The notes: generated from the sequence alone by a model not told the origin. DNA of 64,000 nt from Pseudonocardia autotrophica (GCF_003945385.1 NZ_AP018920.1:4712001-4776000); one strand, 5' to 3'. Positions 1 through 9,140 are shown, numbered from the stretch's first letter. Numbers and translations are program-made.

Positions 1-457
1 GGTCGGCGCCCAGCTCCTCGGCCATCGGCTGCACCTGGAACCGGGTCGCCGAGGATGCCATCACGACCTGGTGCCCCTGCTCCTGATGCGCCGCCACGAG
101 CTCCCACACCTCGGGGTGCAGCGACCCGGCGATCTCCTCGCGGAACAGGGCGTTGCCGAGCGCGTGCAGCTCGGCCTCGCTGCGCCCCTTCCAGGTCGCG
201 AGGGTGATGGAGAGGAACTCCTTGAAGTCGTCGTCGGTGCGGATCCCGCGCATCCCGGACAGCACGGTGCGCACCATCTCGACCGGCCCGACGTCGAACT
301 CGCGCAGCCGCCTGCGGTAGAACGCGCCCGCCGAGTAGCCGTCGATGACGGTGCCGTCGTAGTCGAAGTAGGCGATGGTGCCCGGCCCGGGTGGCGCCGC
401 CCGGACGGCCGCGAGCCGCTCGGCCCTCGCCGTATCGGCTCCCTCAGCTCGCGACAC
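1..457 (-). CDS. HAD-IB hydrolase / probable PlsC fusion, N-terminal part
   Basis: Only the first ~152 residues are in the window; the gene runs off the left edge. The frame opens at a GTG (457) after a GGAAGGGGA ribosome site and soon shows HAD motif I (YFDYDGTVIDG), then the cap-like segment of SerB-type HAD-IB phosphatases and motif II (VMASSAT). It overlaps the end of the PlsB gene by 14 bp, so the two are probably translationally coupled. In mycobacteria the gene next to plsB2 encodes a HAD domain fused to a 1-acylglycerol-3-phosphate acyltransferase (known arrangement). By that analogy the missing C-terminus is probably a PlsC domain; this part is inference. Confidence 0.8.
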   Translation of the reverse strand, partial: MSRAEGADTARAERLAAVRAAPPGPGTIAYFDYDGTVIDGYSAGAFYRRRLREFDVGPVEMVRTVLSGMRGIRTDDDFKEFLSITLATWKGRSEAELHALGNALFREEIAGSLHPEVWELVAAHQEQGHQVVMASSATRFQVQPMAEELGAD

Positions 458-2795
458 CGCTGTCCCCTTCCGCACGTTCCTTCGTCGCCACCGCCGGCAC
501 GGCGGCCTGATCGTCCCCGTCGCCGAGGACCACCTGCAGCCGGGCCCGGTGCAGGTCGGCCAGCCGGCCCAGGTCCTCGATCACCGCGCCGACCTCGGTC
601 TGCCAGTCCGCCCGCCGCGCGCCCGGCGACGACGAGTCGAGCAGCTCCCGGTTCTCGGCCAGCCGCAGCGCCGTCGCGTACAGCTCGCGCGACACCGAGT
701 CGGGCCGGTCCAGGCGGCGCTGCATCAGCATCTGGCGCCCGACACCGAGGCAGTCGTTGAGGAACTCGCTCTCCTCGGGCATCGGCTCGTCGCCGAGCGC
801 GACGAGCCGGTCCGCGACGACCAGCTGGGCGTCGAAGAACGACCGCAGCACGCCGGGCGCGACGAGCAGCGGTGCCTGCCGCAGCGCCGAGCGCGCATCG
901 GCGGGTTTCCCGGCCCGCCGGCGCCACTCCGGATCGACCAGATCGGCCTCGCGCAGGATCTCGTCGCGGAACTCGCGGCGGGTGGAGAAGAAGAACTCGA
1001 ACTTCAGCAGGTCGCGCAGCCGGGCGAGCTCGCGCCACGCGACATCGACCGGGTCCTCGTCCTCGCCGGAGTCGCCGACCCGGAGCAGGGCCAGCTCGAG
1101 CATCGCCCGGTTCAGCAGGTGGTGCAGCGCCCCGTTGCGGTAGAACGCGGCGACGTGGTGCCGGCCCGAGCTGATCGAGAACACCGGCTCGGTGCCGCCG
1201 GAGTAGATCGTGACGACGCCGGCCTCGGCCAGCCGGTCGAGGGTCATCCGCAGGCCGTGCCGGGTACGCAGCTCGGCGATCGGCACCGGGACGCCGCGGG
1301 CCTCCAGGTAGTCGGCGAGCGGGGCGACGACCTCGCGCACCTGCTGCAGCGTCAGTGCCCGGTCCCGGGCGCTGAGCAGCGCGAACGTCGCCAGCGACGT
1401 CGCCGTGGCCGGGGTGACCCGGTTGATGCCCGCGCACACCCGGAACGCGACCTTCTCCAGCCGGGCCGATCCGTCGCCGGCGTCGGTCAGTGCCTGGCGC
1501 AGCGAGAGCGGCTCGGCGAACCGGACGCGCGCGGCGCCGATGTGCCGCCGCTGGTCCCGGAAGTAGCCGTAGAGCCAGCCCAGGCCCTCGGCCTTCTTCT
1601 CCCCGCCGCGCTGCTCGGCGGCCATCGCGCCGACCTCGTGCAGCTGGTCGTAGACGATCGAGACCGGGACCAGCACTGCGTCCAGCTCGGGGCGGTCCTC
1701 CATCGCGGCGACCAGGTAGCGCAGCAGCCCGTAGCGGGGGCGGCGCAGCTTGCCCGTCCGGCTACGTCCGCCCTCGATGTACCACTCCAGATTGAACCGC
1801 TTCGCCAGCAGATGACCGAGGTACTCCTGGATCGCCGCCTTGTAGACGGTGTCGCCGCCGAAGCTGCGCCGGATGAACACCACCCCGGCCCGCCTGCCGA
1901 GCGCGCCCATCGGCCAGAACGACAGGTTGTTGCCGCCGAGCACGTGATTGCGCGGGAAGTTCCGTTCGTGCAGCACCTCGGCGAACACCAGCGGATCGGC
2001 GTACGAGCGGTGGCTCGGCAGGAAGACCAGCGCGTGCTCCTTGTTGAGCTCGCGCAGCCGTTCGAGGCCGGACTCGTCGACCTGGACGTCCCAGGCCTTG
2101 GTGTGCATCGGGCCCATCATCGCCCGGAAGACGTCGATCGCGGGCGGGCTCTGCACCGCCGCCATCTCCTGCAGGCAGCTCCCCAGCTGCTGCTCGATCT
2201 CGGCCTTCGTCGAGCCGGTCTGCCCGACGAGCCGCTCGACCAGCTTCGGGAACCGGTTCGAGGAGGTGATCTGCTCGACCATCCGGCGGGGCACCTTGTA
2301 GCGGTCACCGAGGATCCGGCGCTCCGCGCGGTCGCAGGCCAGCACCGCCTGCCGGGCCACGAACCGGGTGAAGCCGACCGAGCCGGGGCCGCCACTCTCC
2401 TGGGCGACGAAGCGGGACGCCAGGTCGGCGACGGTGGCCGGCTCGCCGGCGACGACCCGGACCGCGTCCGGCCGGTGCCGGGCCATCGTCGGGTGCAGCG
2501 GCGACCAGGCGATCCGCATCGCCGCGGTGGTCGCGAGCCCGGCCAGCTTGCGCACCGGACCGGACTCGTCCGGCTCGGGGGTCACCCAGGTGACCCGGGC
2601 CGGGACGATCACGGTGTCGTCACCGTCGAGCGCCTCGCCGAGCGCGGCCGGCGCCTCCGATCCGGCGCCGATCGACACGATGCGGGCGCCCGGATGCTCC
2701 TTCTCCGCCCAGCGCTGCAGGATCGATCGTTCGGTGAAGGAACGCGGTTGGGTGATCACCACCTCGCGGGTCCCGAGCAGTCCGTCGGTCGTCAT
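444..2795 (-). CDS. plsB: Glycerol-3-phosphate 1-O-acyltransferase (PlsB)
   Basis: A 783-residue membrane-associated acyltransferase for the first step of glycerophospholipid synthesis: acyl group to sn-1 of glycerol 3-phosphate. The family block I is visible as LPSHRSYADPLV (the HX4D catalytic motif), followed by the substrate-binding block FIRRSFGGD and the EGGRSRTGKLRRPR block. Length fits bacterial PlsB (about 780-830). I chose ATG 2795 because a GGGGG Shine-Dalgarno precedes it; a longer frame reaches 2873 without a site. It lies upstream of, and overlaps, the HAD/PlsC gene, so sequential sn-1 and sn-2 acylation would come from one transcript. Confidence 0.93.
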   Translation of the reverse strand: MTTDGLLGTREVVITQPRSFTERSILQRWAEKEHPGARIVSIGAGSEAPAALGEALDGDDTVIVPARVTWVTPEPDESGPVRKLAGLATTAAMRIAWSPLHPTMARHRPDAVRVVAGEPATVADLASRFVAQESGGPGSVGFTRFVARQAVLACDRAERRILGDRYKVPRRMVEQITSSNRFPKLVERLVGQTGSTKAEIEQQLGSCLQEMAAVQSPPAIDVFRAMMGPMHTKAWDVQVDESGLERLRELNKEHALVFLPSHRSYADPLVFAEVLHERNFPRNHVLGGNNLSFWPMGALGRRAGVVFIRRSFGGDTVYKAAIQEYLGHLLAKRFNLEWYIEGGRSRTGKLRRPRYGLLRYLVAAMEDRPELDAVLVPVSIVYDQLHEVGAMAAEQRGGEKKAEGLGWLYGYFRDQRRHIGAARVRFAEPLSLRQALTDAGDGSARLEKVAFRVCAGINRVTPATATSLATFALLSARDRALTLQQVREVVAPLADYLEARGVPVPIAELRTRHGLRMTLDRLAEAGVVTIYSGGTEPVFSISSGRHHVAAFYRNGALHHLLNRAMLELALLRVGDSGEDEDPVDVAWRELARLRDLLKFEFFFSTRREFRDEILREADLVDPEWRRRAGKPADARSALRQAPLLVAPGVLRSFFDAQLVVADRLVALGDEPMPEESEFLNDCLGVGRQMLMQRRLDRPDSVSRELYATALRLAENRELLDSSSPGARRADWQTEVGAVIEDLGRLADLHRARLQVVLGDGDDQAAVPAVATKERAEGDSGVAS

Positions 2796-2931
2796 CGATC
2801 CCCCTTGCCCCGGCCCGCCGCGTAGCGGCGCATTCCCCTGGCACAACGTAGTTACCGGGCGGTTGCCGAACAACTTCGCGACACGGCCGGCCGGGCGCGC
2901 CGGGGTGCTACGGGGGAACCGCGGCGTGCGG

Positions 2932-4338
2932 TCAGACCACCGCCTGTGCCTCGGTGAGGGTGTGCCGCAGGATCTGCTCCATCTCGTCGAACTCGGCCTG
3001 CCCGGCGATCAGCGGCGGGGCGAGCTGCACGACGACGTCACCGCGGTCGTCGGGACGGCAGTAGAGCCCGTTCCCGAACAGCGCCCCCGGCAGGTACTGC
3101 TTGACCAGCCGCTCCCGCTCGGCGGCGTCGAAGGTCTCCCGGGTGTCCTTGTCCTTGACCAGCTCGATCGCCCAGAAGTAGCCGTCACCGCGGACGTCGC
3201 CGACGATCGGCAGGTCCAGCAGCCGGCGAAGGGTGTCGCCGAACGCCTGCTCGTGGGCCAGCACGTTGCCGTAGAGGTCCTCGCGCTCCATCAGGTCGAG
3301 GTTCGCCAGCGCGACGGCGGCCGAGACCGGGTGCCCGCCCCAGGTGTAGCCGTGCGGGAAGGTCACCCCGGGCTCCAGGAACGGCTCGATCACCTTCTCC
3401 GAGGCGATCATCGCGCCGAGCGGGCCGTAGCCCGAGGTCATGCCCTTGGCGCAGGTCACGATGTCCGGGGTGAAGCCGAACTTCGTGCAGGCGAACGCGT
3501 GCCCGTGCCTGCCGAACGCGTTGATCACCTCGTCCGAGACGAGCAGCACGTCGTGCCGGTCGCAGATCTCGCGGAGCCGGGCGAAGTACGACGCGGGCGC
3601 GGTCAGGCAGCCCCCGGAGTTCTGCACCGGTTCCACCACCACCGCGGCGACGGTGCCCGGGCCCTCGAACAGGATCGCTTCCTCGACCCGGTCCGCGGCC
3701 CAGCGCCCGAGCGCCTCGGCGTCGCCGCCGAACTCGGGATGGCGGTAGAGGTTGGTGTTCGGCACCCGGAACCCGCCCGGCGCGAGCGGCTCGAAGTCCT
3801 GCTTCATCGCGGGCAGCCCGGTGATCGCCAGCGCCCCGTGCGGAGTGCCGTGATAGGCGGTCATCCGGCTGATCACCTTGTGCTTGGCGGGCTTGCCGCG
3901 CAGCTTGAAGTACTGCTTGGCCACCTTCCACGCCGACTCGACCGCCTCCCCGCCGCCGGAGGTGAAGAACACCCGGTTCAGGTCGCCGGGCGCGAGATGC
4001 GCCAGCCGTTCGGCGAGCTCGGCCGCCGGCGGGGTGGTGTACCCCCACACCGGGAAGTACGCCAGCTCGGACGCCTGCTTCGCGGCGACCTCGGCGAGCT
4101 CCCGGCGGCCGTGGCCGGCCTGCACGACGAACAGCCCGGCCAGCCCGTCCAGCACCCGATGGCCGCGGTCGTCCCACAGGTTCATGCCCTCGCCCCGGGT
4201 GATCACCGGGATCGGGTTGGCGCCGTCCCGGCCGTGCATCCGGGCGAAGTGCATCCACAGGTGCTTCCCGGCGGCCTGCGCGGCCGCGGACATCGGCGGG
4301 TCGTCGGCGGCGGTGCTGCGGTCCTCGAGTGCGGTCAT
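2932..4338 (-). CDS. Class III (omega) aminotransferase, PLP-dependent
   Basis: A 468-residue cytosolic fold-type I transaminase. The PLP features are all present: the phosphate-binding SGGGEAVESAWKVA stretch (~127-140), YHG (~162-164), the cofactor-binding Asp in LLVSDEV (~D269), and the Schiff-base Lys in CAKGMTSGYG (~K298). Sequence resembles the aspartate-aminotransferase-family proteins that use amines or omega-amino acids with pyruvate as acceptor; the exact substrate cannot be read. ATG 4338 begins MTALEDRS; the open frame continues upstream without coding character. It is divergent from a PucR-type regulator, which fits amine or nucleobase-derived amino acid catabolism under specific control. 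Confidence 0.88.
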   Translation of the reverse strand: MTALEDRSTAADDPPMSAAAQAAGKHLWMHFARMHGRDGANPIPVITRGEGMNLWDDRGHRVLDGLAGLFVVQAGHGRRELAEVAAKQASELAYFPVWGYTTPPAAELAERLAHLAPGDLNRVFFTSGGGEAVESAWKVAKQYFKLRGKPAKHKVISRMTAYHGTPHGALAITGLPAMKQDFEPLAPGGFRVPNTNLYRHPEFGGDAEALGRWAADRVEEAILFEGPGTVAAVVVEPVQNSGGCLTAPASYFARLREICDRHDVLLVSDEVINAFGRHGHAFACTKFGFTPDIVTCAKGMTSGYGPLGAMIASEKVIEPFLEPGVTFPHGYTWGGHPVSAAVALANLDLMEREDLYGNVLAHEQAFGDTLRRLLDLPIVGDVRGDGYFWAIELVKDKDTRETFDAAERERLVKQYLPGALFGNGLYCRPDDRGDVVVQLAPPLIAGQAEFDEMEQILRHTLTEAQAVV

Positions 4339-4413
4339 GGGGGGACTCCTGTCCGTGCCGTCCGGCGGTCGCGGTCGTCCGTCCGATCGTCCGGCCTGCG
4401 CCGCCGGACACGC

Positions 4414-4430
4414 CGATACGATTCGTATCG
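4414..4430. promoter_or_regulatory. Perfect palindrome between aminotransferase and pucR-like gene
   Basis: CGATACGA-T-TCGTATCG is a perfect 8-1-8 inverted repeat in the divergent intergenic region. Its AT-rich centre includes -10-like hexamers on both strands (TACGAT on plus). It is a good candidate operator for the adjacent PucR-family regulator. Confidence 0.6.
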
Positions 4431-4462
4431 TCTGATGCCCCGACCAGAACGGAGTGCTCCGC

Positions 4463-5965
4463 GTGTACCCGACGATCGCGGATGTCCTCGCCCGCCCGGA
4501 GGTCCGGGCCGGGGCACCCGCCGTCCGCGCCGGGCGGGCCGCGCTGGGCACCGAGGTCCGCTGGGTGCACGTCAGCGAGCTGGCCGAACCCGCCGGGACA
4601 CTGCCGGACGGCGTGCTGGTGCTGTCGGTCGGGCTGCCCGCCACCGACCCGACCACCGATCCGGCCCGCTACGTCGCGGCGGTGCGCGCGGCGGGTGGGG
4701 TCGGGCTGGTCGTCGAGATCGGCCAGCACCTCGCCGCGCTGCCCGATCCGCTGGTACAGGCCGCCCGCGCAGCCGGTTTCCCGCTGGTCGAGCTGCGCCG
4801 CACGGTGCGCTTCGCCGAGGTCGTCGCCGGGGTGCTGGGGACGATCCTGACCGAGCGGCACGACCGGGCGTCGTTCACCGAGCACGCGGGCACCGTGTTC
4901 CGGACGCTGACCCTGCACGGAGCGGCACCGCAGCGGGTGGTCGCCGAGACCGCGGTCCTGCTGGACGGTCCGGTGGTGTGCGAGGACCTGGCGCACCGGG
5001 TGCTGCTCACCGCGGGCGAGCCGGACCTGCGGGACTGGCCGGCCCGTTCCCGGCTGGCCGGCCCGGCCGGGCCGGAGGGCTGGCGGACGGCGCCGGTCGG
5101 CCTGCCGGGCGCGCGCTGGGGCAGGCTCGCGGTCCCAGCCCGCCCGGCCGCGGGCACCGAGGACCGGATCGCCGCGGTACTCGGGCACACGGCGGACGCG
5201 CTGTCGCTGCTGGTCCGCGAAGACGCCCCGGCCGGGCTGCTCCGGGCCGCGCACGACGCGCTGCTCGGTGAGCTGGCCGCCGCGACGCCGGTGGACACCG
5301 GCCGGCTCGCCCTGCGCGCCCGCGCCGCCGGGATCGACACCACCGGGGAGTTCGAGGTGGTGCTGATCGACGGCGCGGCGTCCGGGACCGCACCGGCGGT
5401 CGTCCCGGACGCGGTGACCGCGAGCCTCGACGGGGCGGAGGTCGTGCTGGTGCCACTCCCCCGCCGGGCCGGTGGCGGATCCCGCGCCGACGAGCTCGTC
5501 CGGCTGCTGCCACCCGGCACCGTCGTGGCGGTCGCCGGGCCCGGCCCGTTCGACCGGCTGCCGGAGCTGTTGTGTCAGGCCCGGACGACGGCCGAGGTGT
5601 ACCGGTCCACGTCGCCGCCCGGGGCCCGGCCACCGCTGCCGAGGCGCCGCGCCGGGCTGGGCGTGCGCGGGCTGGTGTGGCGGCTCGGTGACGATCCCCG
5701 GCTGCTCGGCTTCGTGGAGGAACAGCTCGGGCCGGTGCTCGCGCTGCCGGACGCCGAGCGCGAGCAGGCGCTGGCCGGGCTGGACGCGCTGGTCGACGCG
5801 GGTGGCGTCGTCGCCGAGTTCGCCCGCCGGATCGGCACCGGGCGGCCCGCCGCCTACGCCCGGATACGCCGGCTGTCGACGCTCGTCGGTGCCGACCTGA
5901 CCGAGCCCGAGGTTCGCACCTCGGTGCACCTGGCGCTGCTCGGGTTGCGCCGGGCCGGTCACTGA
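4463..5965 (+). CDS. PucR-family transcriptional regulator
   Basis: A roughly 500-residue regulator. The N-terminus (YPTIADVLARPEV...) matches the PucR/PurC ligand-binding domain that opens with T-[IV]-xDVL. A GGDEF-like middle region follows (~230-350). The C-terminal HTH_30-type helix-turn-helix covers the last ~80 residues (LVDAGGVVAEFARRIGTGRPAAYARIRRLSTLVG). I prefer GTG 4463, with GGAG eight bases upstream; GTG 4454 would put the ribosome site inside the gene. Members sense purine or amino-acid intermediates and activate neighbouring catabolic genes. The divergent aminotransferase is the obvious target (inference). Confidence 0.85.
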   Translation: MYPTIADVLARPEVRAGAPAVRAGRAALGTEVRWVHVSELAEPAGTLPDGVLVLSVGLPATDPTTDPARYVAAVRAAGGVGLVVEIGQHLAALPDPLVQAARAAGFPLVELRRTVRFAEVVAGVLGTILTERHDRASFTEHAGTVFRTLTLHGAAPQRVVAETAVLLDGPVVCEDLAHRVLLTAGEPDLRDWPARSRLAGPAGPEGWRTAPVGLPGARWGRLAVPARPAAGTEDRIAAVLGHTADALSLLVREDAPAGLLRAAHDALLGELAAATPVDTGRLALRARAAGIDTTGEFEVVLIDGAASGTAPAVVPDAVTASLDGAEVVLVPLPRRAGGGSRADELVRLLPPGTVVAVAGPGPFDRLPELLCQARTTAEVYRSTSPPGARPPLPRRRAGLGVRGLVWRLGDDPRLLGFVEEQLGPVLALPDAEREQALAGLDALVDAGGVVAEFARRIGTGRPAAYARIRRLSTLVGADLTEPEVRTSVHLALLGLRRAGH

Positions 5966-6104
5966 CCGCGGTCCGCCCGCAGCAGCTCGACCTCGCCCAT
6001 CGCTTGTGCGACATCGCCGTCGAGCGGCCGTACCGGTGGCCGTCGCACCGGCGGCAGCGCGACGCGGCCCTGCTCCCGTCACGGAGCACGGTCCTCGGGC
6101 CGGG

Positions 6105-7199
6105 CTACCCGAGCAGCTCCATCGCCGAGTCCGGCTCGGCCCCGGCCTCCGGATCGGACTCCGAATCGGACTCGGGGTCCGGCTCCGCCGGCCCGATCAG
6201 CCCGCCGTACAGCGCGGTCAGCGTGACGGCGATCCGGGACCTGCCGAACCTGGACACCGCCCGGTCCCGCCCGGCGATGCCGTAGCCGGCCCGCATGGCG
6301 TCGTCGCCCAGCAGGTCGCGCACGGCGGCGGCGACGTCCGCGGGACGCCCGGGCCGGACCAGCAGCCCGGTGACCCGGTCGACCACCGCGTCGGCCGCCC
6401 CGCCGACCGCGGACCCCACCACCGGCCGGGCGCAGGCCATCGCCTGCAGCACCGGGGCCACCGGGACGGCCCGGTTCGGCACCTCCAGCACGACATCGGC
6501 GGAGCGGAGCAGCCGGGGACGCTGGGCGTCCCCGACCGGTCCGAGGAACCGGACCCGTCCGGTGACGCCGGCCTCCCCGGCCATCGCGAACAGCCGGGCA
6601 CGGTCCGGGTCGTCGCCCCGCGTGCCGCCCGCCACCAGCAGTTCGGCGTCGCGCAGCCGGGCGAGCGCGCGGATCGCGGTACCCGCCCCGGCTCCCGGGG
6701 CGAGCGAGCCGATCAGGACCAGCCTCGGGTGCTCGCCGCGGCGCAGGGCCGGGCCCTCGGGGGTGTAGTCGTCGGTGTCGACACAGGCGGGCACGGTCCG
6801 CAGCTGCGCGCGCGGCACGCCCGTCTCGAGCAGCGCGGTGTGCCGGTGCTGGGAGTCGGCGAGCACCAGCGCGACCCCCTCCGGCGGACCGCTCGGGTCC
6901 GGGCCACCGGTCGGGTACGCCGCGACGGTCGGCACGCCGGTCGCGACCGCCCACCGGACGGCGGCGGGTCCGATCGCGTGCACCAGGTCGGGCGGGTCGT
7001 CGTCCCAGCCGGTGCCGGTGCCCGCCAGCGGCCGGACCTCCAGCTCCCCGGGCCCGGTGGCCGGGGGAACCGGGTCGTGCTCACCCGGCCGGTCGGTGAG
7101 AACCAGGACGCGGTGTCCCGCAACGGCCAGGGCGGTGGAGACGGGTGCGGTTCCGCACCCGTCGGGAACCTCGGACGTGCGGATGACGGCGATGCGCAA
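6105..7199 (-). CDS. Glycosyltransferase family 4 / group 1-like protein
   Basis: A 364-residue GT-B fold glycosyltransferase. The N-terminal Rossmann half starts LRIAVIRTSEVPDGCG. The C-terminal half carries the group 1 signature: GRVRFLGPVG, the acidic VPVAPVLQAMACARPVVGS region in place of the usual EGFGL..EAMACG, and GLLVRPGRPADVAAAV. The last ~20 residues are a Ser/Asp/Glu/Pro tail. TTG 7199 is chosen because AGGAGG sits 4-5 bases upstream. Donor and acceptor are unknown. It stands alone, with no other glycan gene beside it. Confidence 0.78.
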   Translation of the reverse strand: MRIAVIRTSEVPDGCGTAPVSTALAVAGHRVLVLTDRPGEHDPVPPATGPGELEVRPLAGTGTGWDDDPPDLVHAIGPAAVRWAVATGVPTVAAYPTGGPDPSGPPEGVALVLADSQHRHTALLETGVPRAQLRTVPACVDTDDYTPEGPALRRGEHPRLVLIGSLAPGAGAGTAIRALARLRDAELLVAGGTRGDDPDRARLFAMAGEAGVTGRVRFLGPVGDAQRPRLLRSADVVLEVPNRAVPVAPVLQAMACARPVVGSAVGGAADAVVDRVTGLLVRPGRPADVAAAVRDLLGDDAMRAGYGIAGRDRAVSRFGRSRIAVTLTALYGGLIGPAEPDPESDSESDPEAGAEPDSAMELLG

Positions 7200-7316
7200 C
7201 GGGCCTCCTCGTCGTGCTCGCAGGATTGCGGGCACGCGCAGGTGGCTCTACGCGTCGAACACCCCGACGGTACCCGTCCCCGCCGGAGCACCGGACCGCC
7301 GAACGGACGCGAAGGT

Positions 7317-7340
7317 GTTGGTCGCAGCAACCGCGGGTAG
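7317..7340 (+). promoter_or_regulatory. SigB/SigF-like promoter candidate
   Basis: GTTG, 14 bases, then GGGTAG lies 41 bases before the GTG of the anti-sigma-factor-like ATPase gene. This resembles the GTTT-N14-16-GGGTA(T/C) promoter of SigB/SigF-type sigma factors. Genes for RsbW-like proteins are often autoregulated by their cognate sigma factor, so the match is plausible, but it is one near-consensus site. Confidence 0.4.
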
Positions 7341-7380
7341 TCATCGGCACCGTCCGACGAGCCGGAATGGAGGTTCGACG

Positions 7381-7806
7381 GTGAGCGACCGATCATGGCG
7401 GCTCCGGGTCGCCCCGGAGCCGTCGGCCTGCCGGTTCGTCCGGTCCGAGCTGCGCCGCTTCCTGGCCCCGCTGCTCGACGACGACATCCTGGTCGACGAC
7501 GCCGTGCTGGTCCTGCACGAGCTGGTCGCCAACGGGATCGACCACGCACGCACACCGCTGGTGCTGACCGCCCGGGTCCGCGAGGGAGCGGTCCGGGTCA
7601 CCGTCCGCGACGGCTCACCGGTACCCGGTCACGAGCGCCCGCTCGACCCGTCCGCACGCCGCGGGCGCGGCCTGCAGATCGTCGGCTCGGTGGCCCGCAG
7701 CTGGGGGGTCCGCAGGCACCCGCGGGGCAAGACGACCTGGGCCGAGCTGGGTTCGGCCCGCGGCGCGCCGGTGGTCCCCCAGCTGCGCCTGATCGGACCC
7801 GGCTGA
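7381..7806 (+). CDS. ATP-binding protein, RsbW/SpoIIAB-like (HATPase_c_2)
   Basis: A 141-residue single-domain GHKL ATPase. The N box is VLVLHELVANGIDHA (~44-58), the G1-like segment VTVRDGSPVPG follows, and G2 is RGRGLQIVGSVARSWGV (~96-112). Such proteins act as anti-sigma factor serine kinases or as free-standing actinobacterial regulatory ATPases. GTG 7381 has GGAGG nine bases upstream. No sigma factor or anti-anti-sigma gene is adjacent, so the partner must be elsewhere. Confidence 0.85.
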   Translation: MSDRSWRLRVAPEPSACRFVRSELRRFLAPLLDDDILVDDAVLVLHELVANGIDHARTPLVLTARVREGAVRVTVRDGSPVPGHERPLDPSARRGRGLQIVGSVARSWGVRRHPRGKTTWAELGSARGAPVVPQLRLIGPG

Positions 7807-7872
7807 CCGGCCCCGTGCATGAGGCGCCCGCCGGCTGGGTACGCCCCGACCGACCGAGCGAGAGGAGAGACG

Positions 7873-8049
7873 ATGCGCCCCGACACCCCGATCTCCGAGG
7901 CCGACCCGGCGGACGCGCTCGAACAGCGCCGCCCGGTGCTCCCCGATGACGACGACATCCCCGTCGTCCCCGGCACCGACCGGGAGGCCGATCCGGCCGA
8001 CCTCGCGGATCAGCTCCGCGACGCCGGCCAGGACGAAGACTCCTACTGA
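7873..8049 (+). CDS. Small acidic protein of unknown function
   Basis: A 58-residue, strongly acidic protein (MRPDTPISEADPADALEQ...) with a good GAGGAGAG ribosome site before ATG 7873. It contains two related segments, EADPADALEQ and EADPADLADQL. There is no signal peptide or membrane segment. It may be co-transcribed with the RsbW-like gene 66 bp upstream. Short proteins with an EADxAD(A/V)xEQ stretch occur in actinobacteria, as far as I recall, but I know no function for them. Confidence 0.6.
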   Translation: MRPDTPISEADPADALEQRRPVLPDDDDIPVVPGTDREADPADLADQLRDAGQDEDSY

Positions 8050-8099
8050 CGGACCTCCACTGACGGGAGCCTGCTGACGGGTGGCTGCCGGGGTGGCCG

Positions 8100-9098
8100 T
8101 CAGGACAGGTCCACGACCACCTTGCCGGTGACGCCTGCCTCGACCGCCTCGTGGGCGGCGACGACGTCGTCGAAACCGAACCGGTGGATCGGCAGCGGGG
8201 TGAGCGCGCCGTGCGCGACCGCGACGCTCACCCCGCGTGCCGCGTCCGCCAGGACGTCCCGCTCGACGTTGTAGAGCAGCATGAACCGGAGCACCGCGTT
8301 CGCCGTCATCAGCGACCGGACCGGCAGCGCCGGATCCTGCGGGGTCGCCGCGTAGGACACGACGTGCCCGCCCCGGCGCAGCACCGCGAGGTCCAGTTCC
8401 AGGTTCTGCGCGAGCGCAACCTCGACGATCCGGTCGACCGGCCCGGCGGCGTCCAGGATCGCGGCGGCCGGATCGCCCTCCCGGTAGTTCACGACGTGAT
8501 GCGCCCCGGCGGCCCGGGCCTGCGCTGCCTTCTCCGGCCCGGAGACCGTGGTGACCACGGTGGCGCCGGCCCAGCGCGCGATCTGGATGGCGTAGTGCCC
8601 GACCGCACCGGCACCGCCGGTGACCAGCACGGTGCGCCCGGACACCGAGCCGTCCGCGAGCACGCAGTGGTAGGCGGTCATCGCAGGCACCCCGAGGCAG
8701 GCACCGAGATCGTCCGCGGCGCCGGTGGGCAACGGTGTCGCCTGCGCGGCGGGCAGCACCGTGTACTGCGCGCAGCTGCCCCACTCGGCGAGCGGCGCAC
8801 CGCCCTCGCCGCCGGGCGAGGCGAGCCACACCCACACCCGCTGTCCGACGCGGGACGGATCGACGCCCTCCCCGACCGCGTCGATCTCGCCGACCCCGTC
8901 CTGGTGCGGGACACGGACGACGTCGATCGGGCGCGACGTCGTGCCGGCGCGGGTCTTGGTGTCGGTCGGATTCACCGCCGAGATGCGGATCCGGACCCTG
9001 ACCTGCCCGGGGCCGGGCTGCGGCGTGTCCAGGTCACCGATGGTCAGGACGTCGCGGGCCGCGCCTTCACGGGAGTAGCTGACTGCCTTCATCGGCAT
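8100..9098 (-). CDS. NADPH:quinone reductase, zinc-independent MDR family
   Basis: A 332-residue medium-chain dehydrogenase/reductase. The N-terminal GroES-like domain (~25-120) lacks the zinc-ligand Cys/His pattern. The Rossmann domain carries VLVTGGAGAVGHYAIQIARWAGA (~150-172), the quinone-reductase form of the NADPH site. The C-terminal FGFDDVVAAHEAVEAGVTGKVVVDL is typical. Likely activity is NADPH-dependent reduction of quinones or other unsaturated carbonyls, in the cytosol. ATG 9098 or in-frame ATG 9092 are both possible; an AGGA precedes them. It is convergent with the small acidic gene. Confidence 0.87.
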   Translation of the reverse strand: MPMKAVSYSREGAARDVLTIGDLDTPQPGPGQVRVRIRISAVNPTDTKTRAGTTSRPIDVVRVPHQDGVGEIDAVGEGVDPSRVGQRVWVWLASPGGEGGAPLAEWGSCAQYTVLPAAQATPLPTGAADDLGACLGVPAMTAYHCVLADGSVSGRTVLVTGGAGAVGHYAIQIARWAGATVVTTVSGPEKAAQARAAGAHHVVNYREGDPAAAILDAAGPVDRIVEVALAQNLELDLAVLRRGGHVVSYAATPQDPALPVRSLMTANAVLRFMLLYNVERDVLADAARGVSVAVAHGALTPLPIHRFGFDDVVAAHEAVEAGVTGKVVVDLS

Positions 9099-9140
9099 GA
9101 TCCTGCCCGCGGCGGGCGCGACTGTCGCCCCCCGGTCGCC

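Noticed and set aside
61..2825. Long plus- and minus-strand frames over the PlsB/HAD region (61-1437 minus, 375-2825 plus)
   Set aside because: Arg/Pro/Gly-rich shadow translations. The true frames carry HAD and PlsB motifs and proper ribosome sites.
8050..8099. CTGACGG repeats and a CCGTCAG complement between convergent genes as a terminator
   Set aside because: Only a 7-bp discontinuous stem with several competing pairings; too weak to list.
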